Origin: an uncultured Paracoccaceae bacterium
Lineage (GTDB): Bacteria; Pseudomonadota; Alphaproteobacteria; Rhodobacterales; Rhodobacteraceae
Length of the DNA stretch: 35,169 bases
Assembly (NCBI GenBank): GCA_937872465.1
Contig: CALMSR010000049.1
Location: forward strand, 1-35,169
Direction of reading: 5' to 3'
The notes beneath the pieces were generated by a model. The model worked only from the letters and a program-made list of their open reading frames with translations. It was not told where the DNA came from and did no database searches. A program made the position numbers and the translations under genes. Each line of letters opens with the position of its first letter. Position 1 is the first letter of the stretch. Below are positions 24,683 to 35,169 of this stretch, piece after piece.

Positions 24683-26347
24683 ATGCTGCAATTTCCGATG
24701 TGGAAGAACGTGGCGATTGTCCTGGTCTGCCTGGCCGGACTGGTCGTGGCCTTCCCCAATCTCTTCTACGACCGGGTCGAGCGGTCGAACGACGCGCGGG
24801 CGAGCCTCGCCGCCGGGGCGGCGGCGACGCCGGAACTGGCGGCGGAGGCGGCGGGCTGGCCGGAGTTCCTGCCCTCGGGGCTGGTCAATCTCGGGCTCGA
24901 TCTGCGCGGCGGCGCCCATGTGCTGGTGGAGGTGCAGACCGCGGACGTCTATGCGGAACGGCTCGAGGGGCTCTGGCCCGACCTGCGCGACCGGCTGCGT
25001 GACCTGCGCGATCAGGTGGGCACCGTTCGGCGGCTCGAGAGCGCGCCGGACGCGCTGCGCATCCGCATCGGCGAACCCTCGGGCATGGCCGCGGCCGAGG
25101 AGGCGGTGCGCGCCGCATCCCAGCCGGTCATCTCGTTGACCGGCGCCTCGGGCCGCGACTTCGAGGCCCGTGCCGAGGGCGACGTGCTGGTCATCACCCT
25201 CTCGGAGGCCGAGAAGATCGCGATCGACCGGCGCACGCTCGACCAGAGCCTCGAGATCATCCGCCGGCGCGTGGACGAGACCGGCACCCGCGAGCCGACG
25301 ATCCAGCGCCAGGGCGAGGACCGGATCCTGGTGCAGGTGCCGGGCATCGGCTCGGCGGAGGAGCTGCTGGCGATCATCGGCAAGACCGCGCGCCTCTCCT
25401 TCCACCCGGTGGTGAACCGCACCACCGACGCGGCGGCGACGCCCGGCCTCGACGAGGTGATCTATCCCTCCATGGACGAGGAGGGGGTCCATTACGTCCT
25501 GGAGCGCCGGGCGGTGGTGACCGGCGAGCAGCTCGTGGACAGCCAGCCGACCTTCGACCAGAACGGCCTTCCGGCGGTGAGCTTCCGCTTCAACCCCGCG
25601 GGCGGCGCCGCCTTCGGGCGCTATACCGCCGACAACATCGGCAAGCCCTTCGCCATCGTGCTCGACGGCGAGGTGATCTCGGCGCCGGTGATCCAGAGCC
25701 ACATCCCCGGGGGCTCGGGCATCATCACCGGCAATTTCACCCCCGAGGATTCGACGCGGCTGGCGATCCTGCTGCGCGCCGGCGCGCTGCCTGCCGAGAT
25801 CCGGGTGCTCGAGCAGCGCACCATCGGGCCGGAGCTCGGCCAGGATTCGATCGAGGCCGGGCGCCGGGCGGCGGTGATCGCGCTCGCCGCGGTCGGGGTC
25901 TACATGATTCTGAGCTACGGCTGGTTCGGCGTGGTCGCCTGTGTAGCGCTCCTGACCAACATCGTGCTGATCTTCGCGCTGATGACAGGGATCGGGGCAA
26001 CGCTGACCATGCCGGGCATCGCGGGCCTGGTGCTGACCATCGGCATGGCGGTGGATGCCAACGTGCTGATCTTCGAGCGCATCCGCGAGGAGCTCAAGAC
26101 CGCGCGGGGCCCGGCGCGGGCGATCCAGCTCGGCTTCGAGAAGGCCTTCGGCTCGATCCTCGACGCCAACGTCACCACGCTGATCGTGGCGGTGATCCTC
26201 TTCATGCTCGGCTCGGGGCCGGTGAAGGGCTTCGCGGTAACGCTGGGCCTCGGGATCCTCTGCTCGGTCTTCACCGCGATCTATGTCACCCAGATGATCA
26301 TCGCCAGCTGGTTCGACTGGCGTCGACCCAAGGCTATCACGGTCTGA
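24683..26347 (+). CDS. secD: Protein translocase subunit SecD
   Basis: 554 residues. TM1 (about 8-26), the NLGLDLRGGAHVLVEV motif (69-84), the large periplasmic P1 region, then the C-terminal five-helix RND-type block (about 390-545) with GMAVDANVLIFERIREE, the conserved TM4 acidic motif for proton coupling. SecD with SecF uses the proton gradient to pull exported proteins through SecYEG. The start ATG at 24683 lies after AGGGG. The stop TGA at 26345-26347 runs directly into the secF ribosome site. Confidence 0.97.
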   Translation: MLQFPMWKNVAIVLVCLAGLVVAFPNLFYDRVERSNDARASLAAGAAATPELAAEAAGWPEFLPSGLVNLGLDLRGGAHVLVEVQTADVYAERLEGLWPDLRDRLRDLRDQVGTVRRLESAPDALRIRIGEPSGMAAAEEAVRAASQPVISLTGASGRDFEARAEGDVLVITLSEAEKIAIDRRTLDQSLEIIRRRVDETGTREPTIQRQGEDRILVQVPGIGSAEELLAIIGKTARLSFHPVVNRTTDAAATPGLDEVIYPSMDEEGVHYVLERRAVVTGEQLVDSQPTFDQNGLPAVSFRFNPAGGAAFGRYTADNIGKPFAIVLDGEVISAPVIQSHIPGGSGIITGNFTPEDSTRLAILLRAGALPAEIRVLEQRTIGPELGQDSIEAGRRAAVIALAAVGVYMILSYGWFGVVACVALLTNIVLIFALMTGIGATLTMPGIAGLVLTIGMAVDANVLIFERIREELKTARGPARAIQLGFEKAFGSILDANVTTLIVAVILFMLGSGPVKGFAVTLGLGILCSVFTAIYVTQMIIASWFDWRRPKAITV

Positions 26348-26359
26348 GGAGGGCCGGCC

Positions 26360-27325
26360 ATGCGTCACTTGCGGCTGGTGCCCGACGTCACCTCGATCGA
26401 CTTCATGCGCTACACGCGCTTCTGGCTGATCGTCTCGCTCATCGGCGTGATCGGCTCGATCGGCCTCCTGGCGACCCGGGGGCTGAACCTCGGCGTCGAC
26501 TTCCGCGGCGGCACGCTGATCATGGCGGCGACCCCGGAGGAGCAGCCGCTCTCGGTCTGGCGCGACGTGCTAGGGGACGTCGGGGTCGGAGAGGTGGGCG
26601 TGACCGAGATCTCGGACGATACCGGACAGGGCCGGCACATGGTGCTGATCCGGCTCGGGACGGCGGATATGGAAGAGGGGGCCGCGCCGGCGGTGGACGC
26701 CACGCGGGCGGCCCTGAGCCAGGCCTTTCCGGAGGTTCAGATCCTCCAGGTCGACAGCGTCGGCGGCAAGGTCTCGGGGGAGCTGGTGCGTGCGGGCTTC
26801 CTCGCGGTGCTGCTGTCGTTCCTGGGCATCATGGTCTATATCTGGCTGCGCTTCGAATGGCAGTTCGCGATCGGCGCGGTGCTCTCGCTGATCCACGACG
26901 CGATCGTCACCGTGGGCGTCTTCAGCCTGTTGCAGCTCGAGTTCAACCTCACCATCGTGGCGGCGGTGCTGACGGTGGTGGGCTATTCGATCAACGACAC
27001 GGTGGTGGTCTTCGACCGGATGCGCGAGAACCTGCGGAAGTACAAGAAGATGCCGCTCAGGGAGGTGATGAACCTCGCGCTGAACGAGACGCTGAGCCGC
27101 ACGATCATGACCTCGCTGACGACGCTGATCGCGCTCTTCGCGATCTACTGGTTCTCGGGGCCGGTGGTGCACGGCTTTGCCTTCGCGGTGATCTTCGGCG
27201 TGCTGACCGGCACCTATTCCTCGATCTATGTGGCGGGGGCGACCGTGCTCTGGCTCGGCGTCAAGCGCGACTGGTCGAAGCCCGACGCCTCGGCCGGCAC
27301 GCAGTTCGGCGGGGCCAAGGTCTGA
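26360..27325 (+). CDS. secF: Protein translocase subunit SecF
   Basis: 321 residues. TM1 (about 21-39), LNLGVDFRGGTLI (42-54), a short periplasmic part and five C-terminal helices with VGYSINDTVVVFDRMREN and the LNETLSRTIMTSLTT loop, all family hallmarks. GAGGAGG lies 8 nt before ATG and overlaps the region just after the secD stop, so the two are co-translated. It partners SecD in the motor complex. Confidence 0.97.
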   Translation: MRHLRLVPDVTSIDFMRYTRFWLIVSLIGVIGSIGLLATRGLNLGVDFRGGTLIMAATPEEQPLSVWRDVLGDVGVGEVGVTEISDDTGQGRHMVLIRLGTADMEEGAAPAVDATRAALSQAFPEVQILQVDSVGGKVSGELVRAGFLAVLLSFLGIMVYIWLRFEWQFAIGAVLSLIHDAIVTVGVFSLLQLEFNLTIVAAVLTVVGYSINDTVVVFDRMRENLRKYKKMPLREVMNLALNETLSRTIMTSLTTLIALFAIYWFSGPVVHGFAFAVIFGVLTGTYSSIYVAGATVLWLGVKRDWSKPDASAGTQFGGAKV

Positions 27326-27338
27326 GCGTGCCCCTGCC

Positions 27339-28091
27339 GTGACCGCGATCCTGCAGGCGGTCGCTGGCTTCGACGGCCTGCCGGTCCTGGTCGCGGCGGT
27401 CTTCGCCGCGGGCATGGTGCGCGGCTTCACCGGTTTCGGCACGGCGCTGGTCTATGTGCCGGTCGCGGCCACGGTGCTGCCGCCGGTGCAGGTGATCGTG
27501 ACCATCGTCACCTTCGACATCCTCGGCCCGCTGCCGGTGCTGCCGCGGGCGCTGCGCGAGGGGGATCCGCGCGAGGTGGCGCGGCTGCTGCCGGGGGCGG
27601 TGGTCGGGCTGGCGGCGGGGCTGATGCTGCTGACGCGGCTGGGGCCGCTGACCTTCCGCTGGATGATCTGCATCGTCTCGCTGCTGCTCCTGGTGGTGCT
27701 CGCCTCGGGCTGGCGCTATCGCCGGGCGCTCGGCGATGTCGCCAAGGGCGCGGTCGGGCTGGTCTCGGGGCTCTTCGGCGGCGCGGCCGGGGCGGCCGGG
27801 CCGCCGGTGATCCTCTTCTACCTCGGCGGGACCGAGCCGCCGGCGCGGATCCGGGCCAACATCCTGCTCTTCCTGGCGGTCTTCGACGTCTTCTATCTCG
27901 CGCTGCTGGCCTGGAAGGGCCTGCTCGGGGCCTTCCCGGTGGCGCTTGGACTGGTGCTGATCCTTCCCTATGCTCTGGGCGTGCTCGCCGGACAGGCGGC
28001 CTTCGATCCGGCGCGCGAGCGGGTCTACCGCGGGGTTGCCTATGGGGTGATCGCGGCGGCGGCGCTCGGCGGGCTGCCGGTCTTCGACTGA
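27339..28091 (+). CDS. TauE/SafE-family sulfite exporter-like permease
   Basis: 250 residues from GTG at 27339, 13 nt after the secF stop. The sequence is almost wholly hydrophobic with about seven or eight predicted helices; the early motif GMVRGFTGFGTALVYVP and the repeat-like GLVSGLFGGAAGAAGPPVI are the two pseudo-symmetric TauE/SafE signatures. Members export sulfite, sulfoacetate or other organic anions. The substrate here is unknown. The start is not marked by a strong ribosome site, so a slightly different start is possible, but the upstream in-frame sequence overlaps secF. Confidence 0.88.
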   Translation: MTAILQAVAGFDGLPVLVAAVFAAGMVRGFTGFGTALVYVPVAATVLPPVQVIVTIVTFDILGPLPVLPRALREGDPREVARLLPGAVVGLAAGLMLLTRLGPLTFRWMICIVSLLLLVVLASGWRYRRALGDVAKGAVGLVSGLFGGAAGAAGPPVILFYLGGTEPPARIRANILLFLAVFDVFYLALLAWKGLLGAFPVALGLVLILPYALGVLAGQAAFDPARERVYRGVAYGVIAAAALGGLPVFD

Positions 28092-28102
28092 GGGAGGGCT
28101 TC

Positions 28103-28456
28103 ATGCGGCTCAACGAGGTGATCTTCGACGGGCGCGTTCCGATCGAGGGCTACGGCCCGGGCTTCTTCCGCGTCGGGGGCGCGATCCACCGCGGGCCGCT
28201 GGCGCTCCTGCCCGGCGGGCCGAAGCCCTGGGCGGGGCTGCCGGAGATCGAGCTTTTCCTCGCTGCTGCGGCGGCGGTGGACGTGGTGTTTCTCGGAATG
28301 GGCCCCGAGATCCGGCCGCTCGACCCCGCGCTGCGGAGCCGGTTCGACGCGGCGGGGATCGGCGTGGAGATCATGGCCACCGCGCCGGCCTGCCGGACCT
28401 ACAACGTGCTGCTCGCGGAGGGAAGGCGGATCGCGGCGGGCTTGCTGCCGGTCTGA
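28103..28456 (+). CDS. Mth938-domain (DUF498) protein
   Basis: 117 residues. Small alpha/beta protein with GYGPGFFRVGG, VVFLGMGPEIRPL and YNVLLAEGRRIAAGLLP, the pattern of the Mth938/NDUFAF3-type family. Eukaryotic relatives help assemble respiratory complex I, and alphaproteobacterial members are commonly linked to secDF genes. The bacterial function is not settled. GGAGG precedes the ATG, 11 nt after the permease stop. It is the last gene before a terminator. Confidence 0.88.
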   Translation: MRLNEVIFDGRVPIEGYGPGFFRVGGAIHRGPLALLPGGPKPWAGLPEIELFLAAAAAVDVVFLGMGPEIRPLDPALRSRFDAAGIGVEIMATAPACRTYNVLLAEGRRIAAGLLPV

Positions 28457-28472
28457 TGTCGATGATATGTTC

Positions 28473-28503
28473 GCTCCGCTTCGGCTGATGAGCGGAGCAT
28501 TTT
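28473..28503 (+). terminator. Rho-independent terminator after the secDF gene set
   Basis: GCTCCGCT (28473-28480) pairs perfectly with AGCGGAGC (28491-28498) around a 10-nt loop and is followed by ATTTT. Placed 16 nt after the Mth938-domain gene and just before the next kinase gene. Confidence 0.65.
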
Positions 28504-28538
28504 CACGTCACGCCACAGAATTGCGGTCGGACTGACAA

Positions 28539-30173
28539 ATGCACGTCGAGGCCCTGTCTCCTCTCCAGCGAGTGTTGATCATCGCCGGGGCGGCGGTGCT
28601 CCTGCCGGTCATCGCGGTTCTGGCGCTCCTGCTGCGCAACGAGTTCGCGGATCGCCAGGCCGCGGTCGAGCAATCGGCGCTGGAGAACGCCCGCGGGCTG
28701 GTCGAGCTCGCCGACGCCCTGCTTCGGGGCGATTTGCAGACGATGCGGGTGCTGGCGACCTCGGTGCCGCTGGTGACCGGCGATCTCGCCACGGCGCGGG
28801 AGCGCGCCGCGGTTGTGCTGGACGCCAACACGGGATGGACCTCGATCGCGCTGAGCGATGCCGCCACCGGGCAGGTTAAGTTCGAGGTCGGGCGGGCGGG
28901 CCCCGGGGCGGCGGCGCGGGGCGCGCCCTTCGCCGCGCCGCCGCCGGGCGGGAGCGTGGGCGGGGTGGAGCGGGTCGGGGCGAACTGTCCCTGCGTCCGG
29001 CTGCAGATGTCGGTCCTGTTGCAGCCGCAGGACGTGCTGCGCGTGACGCTCGATCCGGCGATCTTCCAGGACATCATGATGCGCCGGCTGCCGGCGGACG
29101 CGGTGGGTGCCATCGTGGACCGCAACGGATTGTTCGTCGCCCGCTCGCTCGATTATGCCGACCGGGTCGGCACCCCCGCCACCAGCTTCGTCCAGGAGGC
29201 CGTGGCCCGGGGCGGCGAAGGCTTCTACGAGGGCCGGACCTACGAGGGGCTGGTCAATGTCACCGCCTTTGCGTCTTCGCCGAGCTCGGGCTGGTCGGCG
29301 CATGTGGCGATCGACCGGGCGCTGGTCACGGGGCCGCGGGCGCGCGCCTCGGCAATCATGCTCGGGGGCTCGATCATCGCGCTCGCGATCGGCGGGCTGA
29401 TGGTGGCCTATGCGCTCGCCGATCTCGCGCTGCGCCGCCGGGAGGAGGCGCAGCTGCTCGAACTGCAGAAGGTCGAGGCGATCGGGCGGTTCACCGGCAC
29501 GGTGGTGCATGATTTCAAGAACCTTCTGGCGGTGATGCAGGCGGGGATGAACCAGATCGCCCGCGACACCAAGGAGCCCCGGACCCGCGAGCGCATCGAG
29601 CTGGTGCGCGCGGCGATCCAGCGCGGCACCCGGCTCACCAACCAGCTGCTCAGCTTCTCGCGGGCCGATGGCGGCGAGGTCGGCGAGGTGGATCTCCAAT
29701 CCCTGATCGCGGATCTCGAGGAACTGATCCGCAAGACCATTGGCCGGGGCGTGGAGCTCGAGATCCGCATCGCGGGGGAGGCGCGCGCGGTGCGGGCCAA
29801 TGCCGACCAGATCGAGCTCGCCCTCCTGAACCTCGCGGGCAATGCCCGCGACGCCATGGGCGGGCGCGGCCGGCTGACCATTACCGCCGAGCCCGAGCCC
29901 GAGGGCGAGATGATCGCGCTCCGGGTCGCCGACACCGGCCCGGGCTTCGCGCCCGAGGTGCTGGAGCAGCTCTTCAGGCCGTTCTTCACCACCAAGGATC
30001 CCGGCAAGGGCACCGGCCTCGGCCTCGCCCAGGTCGAGGGTGCCGTGCGGAACGCCGGCGGCACCATCGAGGCGCGCAACGCTGAAGGCGGTGGTGCGGA
30101 ATTCATCCTGCACTTGCCCCGCGCCCGGAACGGAGCCCCGGCGACAACCCCCGACCTGGCCGCCGAGGCCTGA
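28539..30173 (+). CDS. Sensor histidine kinase with periplasmic double-cache-like sensor
   Basis: 544 residues. TM1 (about 11-33), a periplasmic sensor of roughly 235 residues with PAS/cache-like features such as GAIVDRNGLFVARS and GWSAHVAIDR, and TM2 (about 271-293). The H-box VVHDFKNLLAVM has His324, the N-box contains LNLAGNARDAMGG, the G1 box is DTGPGFAP and the G2 box GTGLGLAQV, so the kinase is complete. No HAMP or receiver domain follows. The partner regulator is not encoded next door. The start at 28539 has only a weak ribosome site. The gene begins after the terminator at 28473-28503 and ends about 120 nt before sodB. Confidence 0.9.
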   Translation: MHVEALSPLQRVLIIAGAAVLLPVIAVLALLLRNEFADRQAAVEQSALENARGLVELADALLRGDLQTMRVLATSVPLVTGDLATARERAAVVLDANTGWTSIALSDAATGQVKFEVGRAGPGAAARGAPFAAPPPGGSVGGVERVGANCPCVRLQMSVLLQPQDVLRVTLDPAIFQDIMMRRLPADAVGAIVDRNGLFVARSLDYADRVGTPATSFVQEAVARGGEGFYEGRTYEGLVNVTAFASSPSSGWSAHVAIDRALVTGPRARASAIMLGGSIIALAIGGLMVAYALADLALRRREEAQLLELQKVEAIGRFTGTVVHDFKNLLAVMQAGMNQIARDTKEPRTRERIELVRAAIQRGTRLTNQLLSFSRADGGEVGEVDLQSLIADLEELIRKTIGRGVELEIRIAGEARAVRANADQIELALLNLAGNARDAMGGRGRLTITAEPEPEGEMIALRVADTGPGFAPEVLEQLFRPFFTTKDPGKGTGLGLAQVEGAVRNAGGTIEARNAEGGGAEFILHLPRARNGAPATTPDLAAEA

Positions 30174-30203
30174 GCCCGGCCTGCGGGCGATTGAACCGCG
30201 GGG

Positions 30204-30232
30204 CTGTTCGCGCGTTGCTAAGGGCGTATATA
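30204..30232 (+). promoter_or_regulatory. Possible sodB promoter
   Basis: TATATA (30227-30232) lies 17 nt after CTGTTC (30204-30209), a weak -35. An overlapping alternative is TTGAAC (30191-30196) with TTGCTA (30215-30220). The first option would start the mRNA near 30239, immediately before a CGCGGG-TCGT-CCCGCG hairpin (30242-30257). Confidence 0.35.
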
Positions 30233-30290
30233 GGCGGGGTCCGCGGGTCGTCCCGCGCACGCCCCGAGGTTCTGAACGAGCGAGGTAGCC

Positions 30291-30890
30291 ATGGCTTTCG
30301 AACTTCCCGATCTTCCCTATGCCCACGACGCGCTGGCGGCTGGCGGCATGTCGAAGGAGACGATGGAGTATCACCACGACATCCACCACAAGGCCTATGT
30401 GGACAACGGCAACAAGCTGATCGCCGGAACCGAATGGGAGGGCAAGTCGGTCGAGGAGATCGTCAGGGGGACCTACCAGAAGGGCGCGGTGGCGCAGTCG
30501 GGGATCTTCAACAACGCCTCGCAGCACTGGAACCACTGCCAGTTCTGGGAGATGATGGGCCCCGGCTCCGGCGCCATGCCCTCGGAACTCGAGACGGCGC
30601 TGAAGGACGCCTTCGGCTCGGTGGAGAAGTTCAAGGAGGATTTTGCCGCCGCCGGCGCCGGCCAGTTCGGATCCGGCTGGGCCTGGCTGGTCAAGGAGGG
30701 CGACGGCAGCCTGAAGGTCACCAAGACAGAGAACGGCGTGAACCCGCTCTGCTTCGGCCAGACTGCGCTGCTCGGCTGCGACGTGTGGGAGCATTCCTAT
30801 TACATCGACTTCCGCAACAAGCGTCCTGCCTATCTCGCGAATTTCCTCGAGAAGCTGGTGAACTGGGAGAACGTCGCCTCGCGGATGTAA
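30291..30890 (+). CDS. sodB: Superoxide dismutase, iron type
   Basis: 199 residues, usual length. Metal ligands His28 (EYHHDIHH), His82 (WNHCQFW), Asp164 and His168 (DVWEHSYY) are all present. Gln78 in ASQHWNH matches the second-sphere Gln of iron SODs, and the MnSOD-specific Gln (Gln146 in E. coli MnSOD) is replaced by Gly in TENGVNP, so iron is the more likely cofactor. It converts superoxide to peroxide and oxygen in the cytoplasm. GAGG lies 5 nt before ATG. It is a single-gene unit by layout, with a hairpin at 30940-30958 downstream. Confidence 0.95.
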   Translation: MAFELPDLPYAHDALAAGGMSKETMEYHHDIHHKAYVDNGNKLIAGTEWEGKSVEEIVRGTYQKGAVAQSGIFNNASQHWNHCQFWEMMGPGSGAMPSELETALKDAFGSVEKFKEDFAAAGAGQFGSGWAWLVKEGDGSLKVTKTENGVNPLCFGQTALLGCDVWEHSYYIDFRNKRPAYLANFLEKLVNWENVASRM

Positions 30891-30939
30891 GGCTTCGGGG
30901 CGGGAAGGGCAGGGGAATCGCATCCGGCAACGCCGCCCC

Positions 30940-30958
30940 GCCCGCCCCAAAGGCGGGC
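30940..30958 (+). terminator. Hairpin downstream of sodB
   Basis: Perfect 7-bp arms GCCCGCC/GGCGGGC with a 5-nt loop, 49 nt after the sodB stop. No T-tract, so termination is only suggested. Confidence 0.35.
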
Positions 30959-31050
30959 GCGTCGCTCTCGCAGGGGTCGCGCTGCCCTCGCCTCGTGGCG
31001 GAACGGCGGAAGAAGAAAGATCGGGCCCCAGATACGATGGCATTGGGCGC

Positions 31051-31068
31051 GAAGGGGTCGGCCCCTTC
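31051..31068. terminator. Hairpin between convergent sodB and GFA gene
   Basis: Perfect 7-bp arms GAAGGGG/CCCCTTC with a TCGG tetraloop, 39 nt beyond the end of the minus-strand GFA gene. It could end transcripts from either side. No T-tract. Confidence 0.35.
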
Positions 31069-31106
31069 CGCCCGCTTCCGGACGGCCGCCGTGAACGGGC
31101 CGCTCC

Positions 31107-31604
31107 CTATTCCGGCGGCGCGGCGCGGCGCGCCTTCAGGGCATCGTATCGCGCGACGCTCGGGGCAGGCCAGACGGCGCTGCGCCGGTAGTATCCCACG
31201 AAGGCCGGGCGGTCTTCGGGAAGGCTCAGCCAGGGCTGCTTCGAGGCGGTGTAAATGTGCACGTCAGGCGGAAAGGCGTCGGGGGCGTCGAGGGTGCCGA
31301 CGCGCAGGAAGGCGAGCAGGCGGCCGAGCCCGGCATAATGACTCCAGAGGGTTATGCCGCAGTTCGGGCAGCGCGCGAGCGTCTGGCCCTTGCCGCTCTC
31401 GCTCGGGATCGTCGCCGGCGCGGGCCTGCCATCGAGCAGGGCGAGCGCGTCGCGCTCGACCAGGGCATTGATCGCCAGTGCCGAGCCGGTCTCGCGCTGG
31501 CACCAGCGGCAGTGGCAGCCGTGCACGATCATCGGTGCGCGCAGGAGGCGGTAGCGGATCCCGCCGCAGGTGCAGCCGCCTTCCCAGCTTTCCGTCCCGC
31601 CCAT
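31107..31604 (-). CDS. GFA/CENP-V family zinc-binding protein
   Basis: 165 residues. The zinc-binding cysteines stand out: CTCG (Cys11, Cys13), CHCRWC (Cys30, Cys32, Cys35) and CPNCG (Cys79, Cys82), the layout of glutathione-dependent formaldehyde-activating-type proteins. Whether this member reacts with glutathione and formaldehyde is unknown; most of the family has no proven activity. ATG at 31604 is preferred because the zinc motif starts soon after and GGGGAG lies upstream; a longer Arg-rich start at 31658 looks non-coding. Confidence 0.88.
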   Translation of the reverse strand: MGGTESWEGGCTCGGIRYRLLRAPMIVHGCHCRWCQRETGSALAINALVERDALALLDGRPAPATIPSESGKGQTLARCPNCGITLWSHYAGLGRLLAFLRVGTLDAPDAFPPDVHIYTASKQPWLSLPEDRPAFVGYYRRSAVWPAPSVARYDALKARRAAPPE

Positions 31605-31791
31605 GTCTCCCCGCCGATCCGTCTCGCGCAGTCTGCCCCGGCGGGCGCGCCCGGGCAATGGGTGACGCGGGGCCGGTGGCAGCCCGTGTGGCCCCCCCCG
31701 AGTTGTGAATGCCGGGAGGCGCCGGATCTGCTATGCTGGGTGCCGGAGGGCGGCCGCACCGGGCCGCCTCGCCTGGCGGAGGGAGAAAGGC

Positions 31792-32685
31792 ATGTCCGAG
31801 ACTATCGGTAACCCGCTGTCCTGGAGCGTCGATGCCGCGAAGGGGGCGGGGCATTATGTCGGCTCGGTCACCGGCCGGCTCGGATCGGGCGATCCGGAGC
31901 GCGGGGCCCTGCCGGCGGTGCGAAAGATCGGCATGGACGACCTGCGCGCCGCCCTGCGCGAGGGCTATGCGGATTTCGTCGCCTGCCGGTCCGACGTGGT
32001 GTTTCTCGCCCTGATCTATCCGGTGATCGGGCTGGTGCTTGGCTGGGCCTTTCTGAGCGGCAACCTGCTGCCCCTGGTCTTCCCGATCCTCTCGGGCTTC
32101 GCGCTGGTCGGGCCGGTGGCGGCGGTCGGGCTCTACGAGATGAGCCGCCAGCGCGAGGCGGGACAGACGCCACGCTGGAGCGACGGATTCGCGGTGCTGA
32201 AATCGCCCTCCTTCGGGGCGATCTTCGTGCTCGGCGTGGTGCTCTTCCTGATCTTCCTCGTCTGGATCATCACCGCGCACGGCATCTGGGCCGCGACGCT
32301 CGGGCCGGAGCAGCCGGCCTCGCTCGGCGCCTTCGTCGGACAGGTCTTCTCCACCGGGGCGGGCTGGGCGATGATGCTGCTCGGCCTGGCGGTCGGGTTC
32401 CTCTTCGCGGTCGTGGTGCTGGCGATCAGCGTGGTGTCCTTCCCGCTGCTGCTCGATCGCGACGTCGGCCTGCCGGTGGCCGTGGTGACTTCGTTTCGCG
32501 TGGCGACGGAGAACCCCGGCCCGGTCGCGGCCTGGGGGCTGATCGTGGCGGCGGGGCTGGCGCTCGGCTCGCTCCCGTTCCTCCTGGGGCTGATCGTGGT
32601 GCTGCCGGTGCTCGGCCATGCCACCTGGCACCTCTACCGCCGCGCTGTCGAGCCCGAGCCGACGGAGATCCGGGCCGGAGCCTAA
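31792..32685 (+). CDS. DUF2189-like integral membrane protein
   Basis: 297 residues. A soluble N-terminal part (about 1-65) is followed by about six hydrophobic segments between 66 and 280, with VRKIGMDDLRAALREGYADF just before the first and PLLLDRDVGLPVAVVTSFRV in the cytoplasmic loop. These match the DUF2189 family of uncharacterised inner-membrane proteins. No enzyme motif is visible. ATG 31792 has GGAGGGAG about 8 nt upstream. It converges with gyrB across 150 bp that hold only a short GCATGT-CC-ACATGC dyad (32820-32833). Confidence 0.82.
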   Translation: MSETIGNPLSWSVDAAKGAGHYVGSVTGRLGSGDPERGALPAVRKIGMDDLRAALREGYADFVACRSDVVFLALIYPVIGLVLGWAFLSGNLLPLVFPILSGFALVGPVAAVGLYEMSRQREAGQTPRWSDGFAVLKSPSFGAIFVLGVVLFLIFLVWIITAHGIWAATLGPEQPASLGAFVGQVFSTGAGWAMMLLGLAVGFLFAVVVLAISVVSFPLLLDRDVGLPVAVVTSFRVATENPGPVAAWGLIVAAGLALGSLPFLLGLIVVLPVLGHATWHLYRRAVEPEPTEIRAGA

Positions 32686-32835
32686 GTGGGTTGTGACAGC
32701 GGCGCCTCCGCGACCGCCGGGTGCCGGCGCAAGCTCTCCCTCGCTTCGGCCCGGCGGTAGTCCAGTTCCGGTTTCCGCTGCGGGATCGGCCGGATTGCGC
32801 AGGCAGTTCCAGGATACCCGCATGTCCACATGCGA

Positions 32836-35169
<2,334 letters not shown>

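Noticed and set aside
28503..31043. An 846-codon minus-strand frame opposite the second kinase and sodB
   Set aside because: Crosses two well-supported plus-strand genes and has no family signature.
31732..31737. TATGCT as -10 box of the DUF2189-like gene
   Set aside because: No acceptable -35 at 16-18 nt; TTGTGA at 31703 is 23 nt away.

Overview
The window is about 35 kb of uniformly GC-rich DNA with proteobacterial gene content. The RibA with an extra N-terminal domain, the OmpR-type regulator, yajC-secD-secF followed by an Mth938-type gene, the iron-type superoxide dismutase and GyrB together suggest an alphaproteobacterium, most likely Rhodobacterales (Rhodobacteraceae/Paracoccaceae). 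This is inference from protein character; no rRNA or tRNA gene is visible. No integrase, transposase, plasmid or phage gene was recognised.

Left housekeeping part (1-8954): tail of an unidentified gene, a membrane sensor histidine kinase, an enoyl-CoA hydratase-family gene and exodeoxyribonuclease III (minus strand), an OmpR-family response regulator, ribA with a translationally coupled L,D-transpeptidase-like gene, an alpha/beta hydrolase, a GH25 lysozyme-like lipoprotein and a class I glutamine amidotransferase.

Accessory part (9018-22735): two divergent gene sets meet at an AT-rich control region (16929-17244). Leftward are three tightly packed genes: a subtilisin-like plus trypsin-like double protease, a trypsin-like protease fused to a P-loop NTPase, and a large STAND-type NTPase. 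Rightward are three genes: a fungalysin/thermolysin-like metalloprotease with its own propeptide-like region but no signal peptide, a histidine phosphatase, and an M28 aminopeptidase-like protein with a 330-residue N-terminal extension. The rightward set has a near-consensus promoter whose -35 box lies inside a perfect CGGTCAAT/ATTGACCG dyad, and further copies of the half-site lie nearby. The content (two NTP-binding switch proteins, five recognisable peptidase domains, a phosphatase) suggests an NTP-controlled proteolytic cascade, possibly a conflict or defence system. That role is inferred, not shown.

Right housekeeping part (23213-35169): pirin, the yajC-secD-secF preprotein translocase genes with a TauE/SafE permease and an Mth938-domain gene ending at a good terminator, a second sensor histidine kinase, iron superoxide dismutase, a GFA/CENP-V zinc protein, a DUF2189-like membrane protein and the 5'-truncated gyrB on the minus strand.
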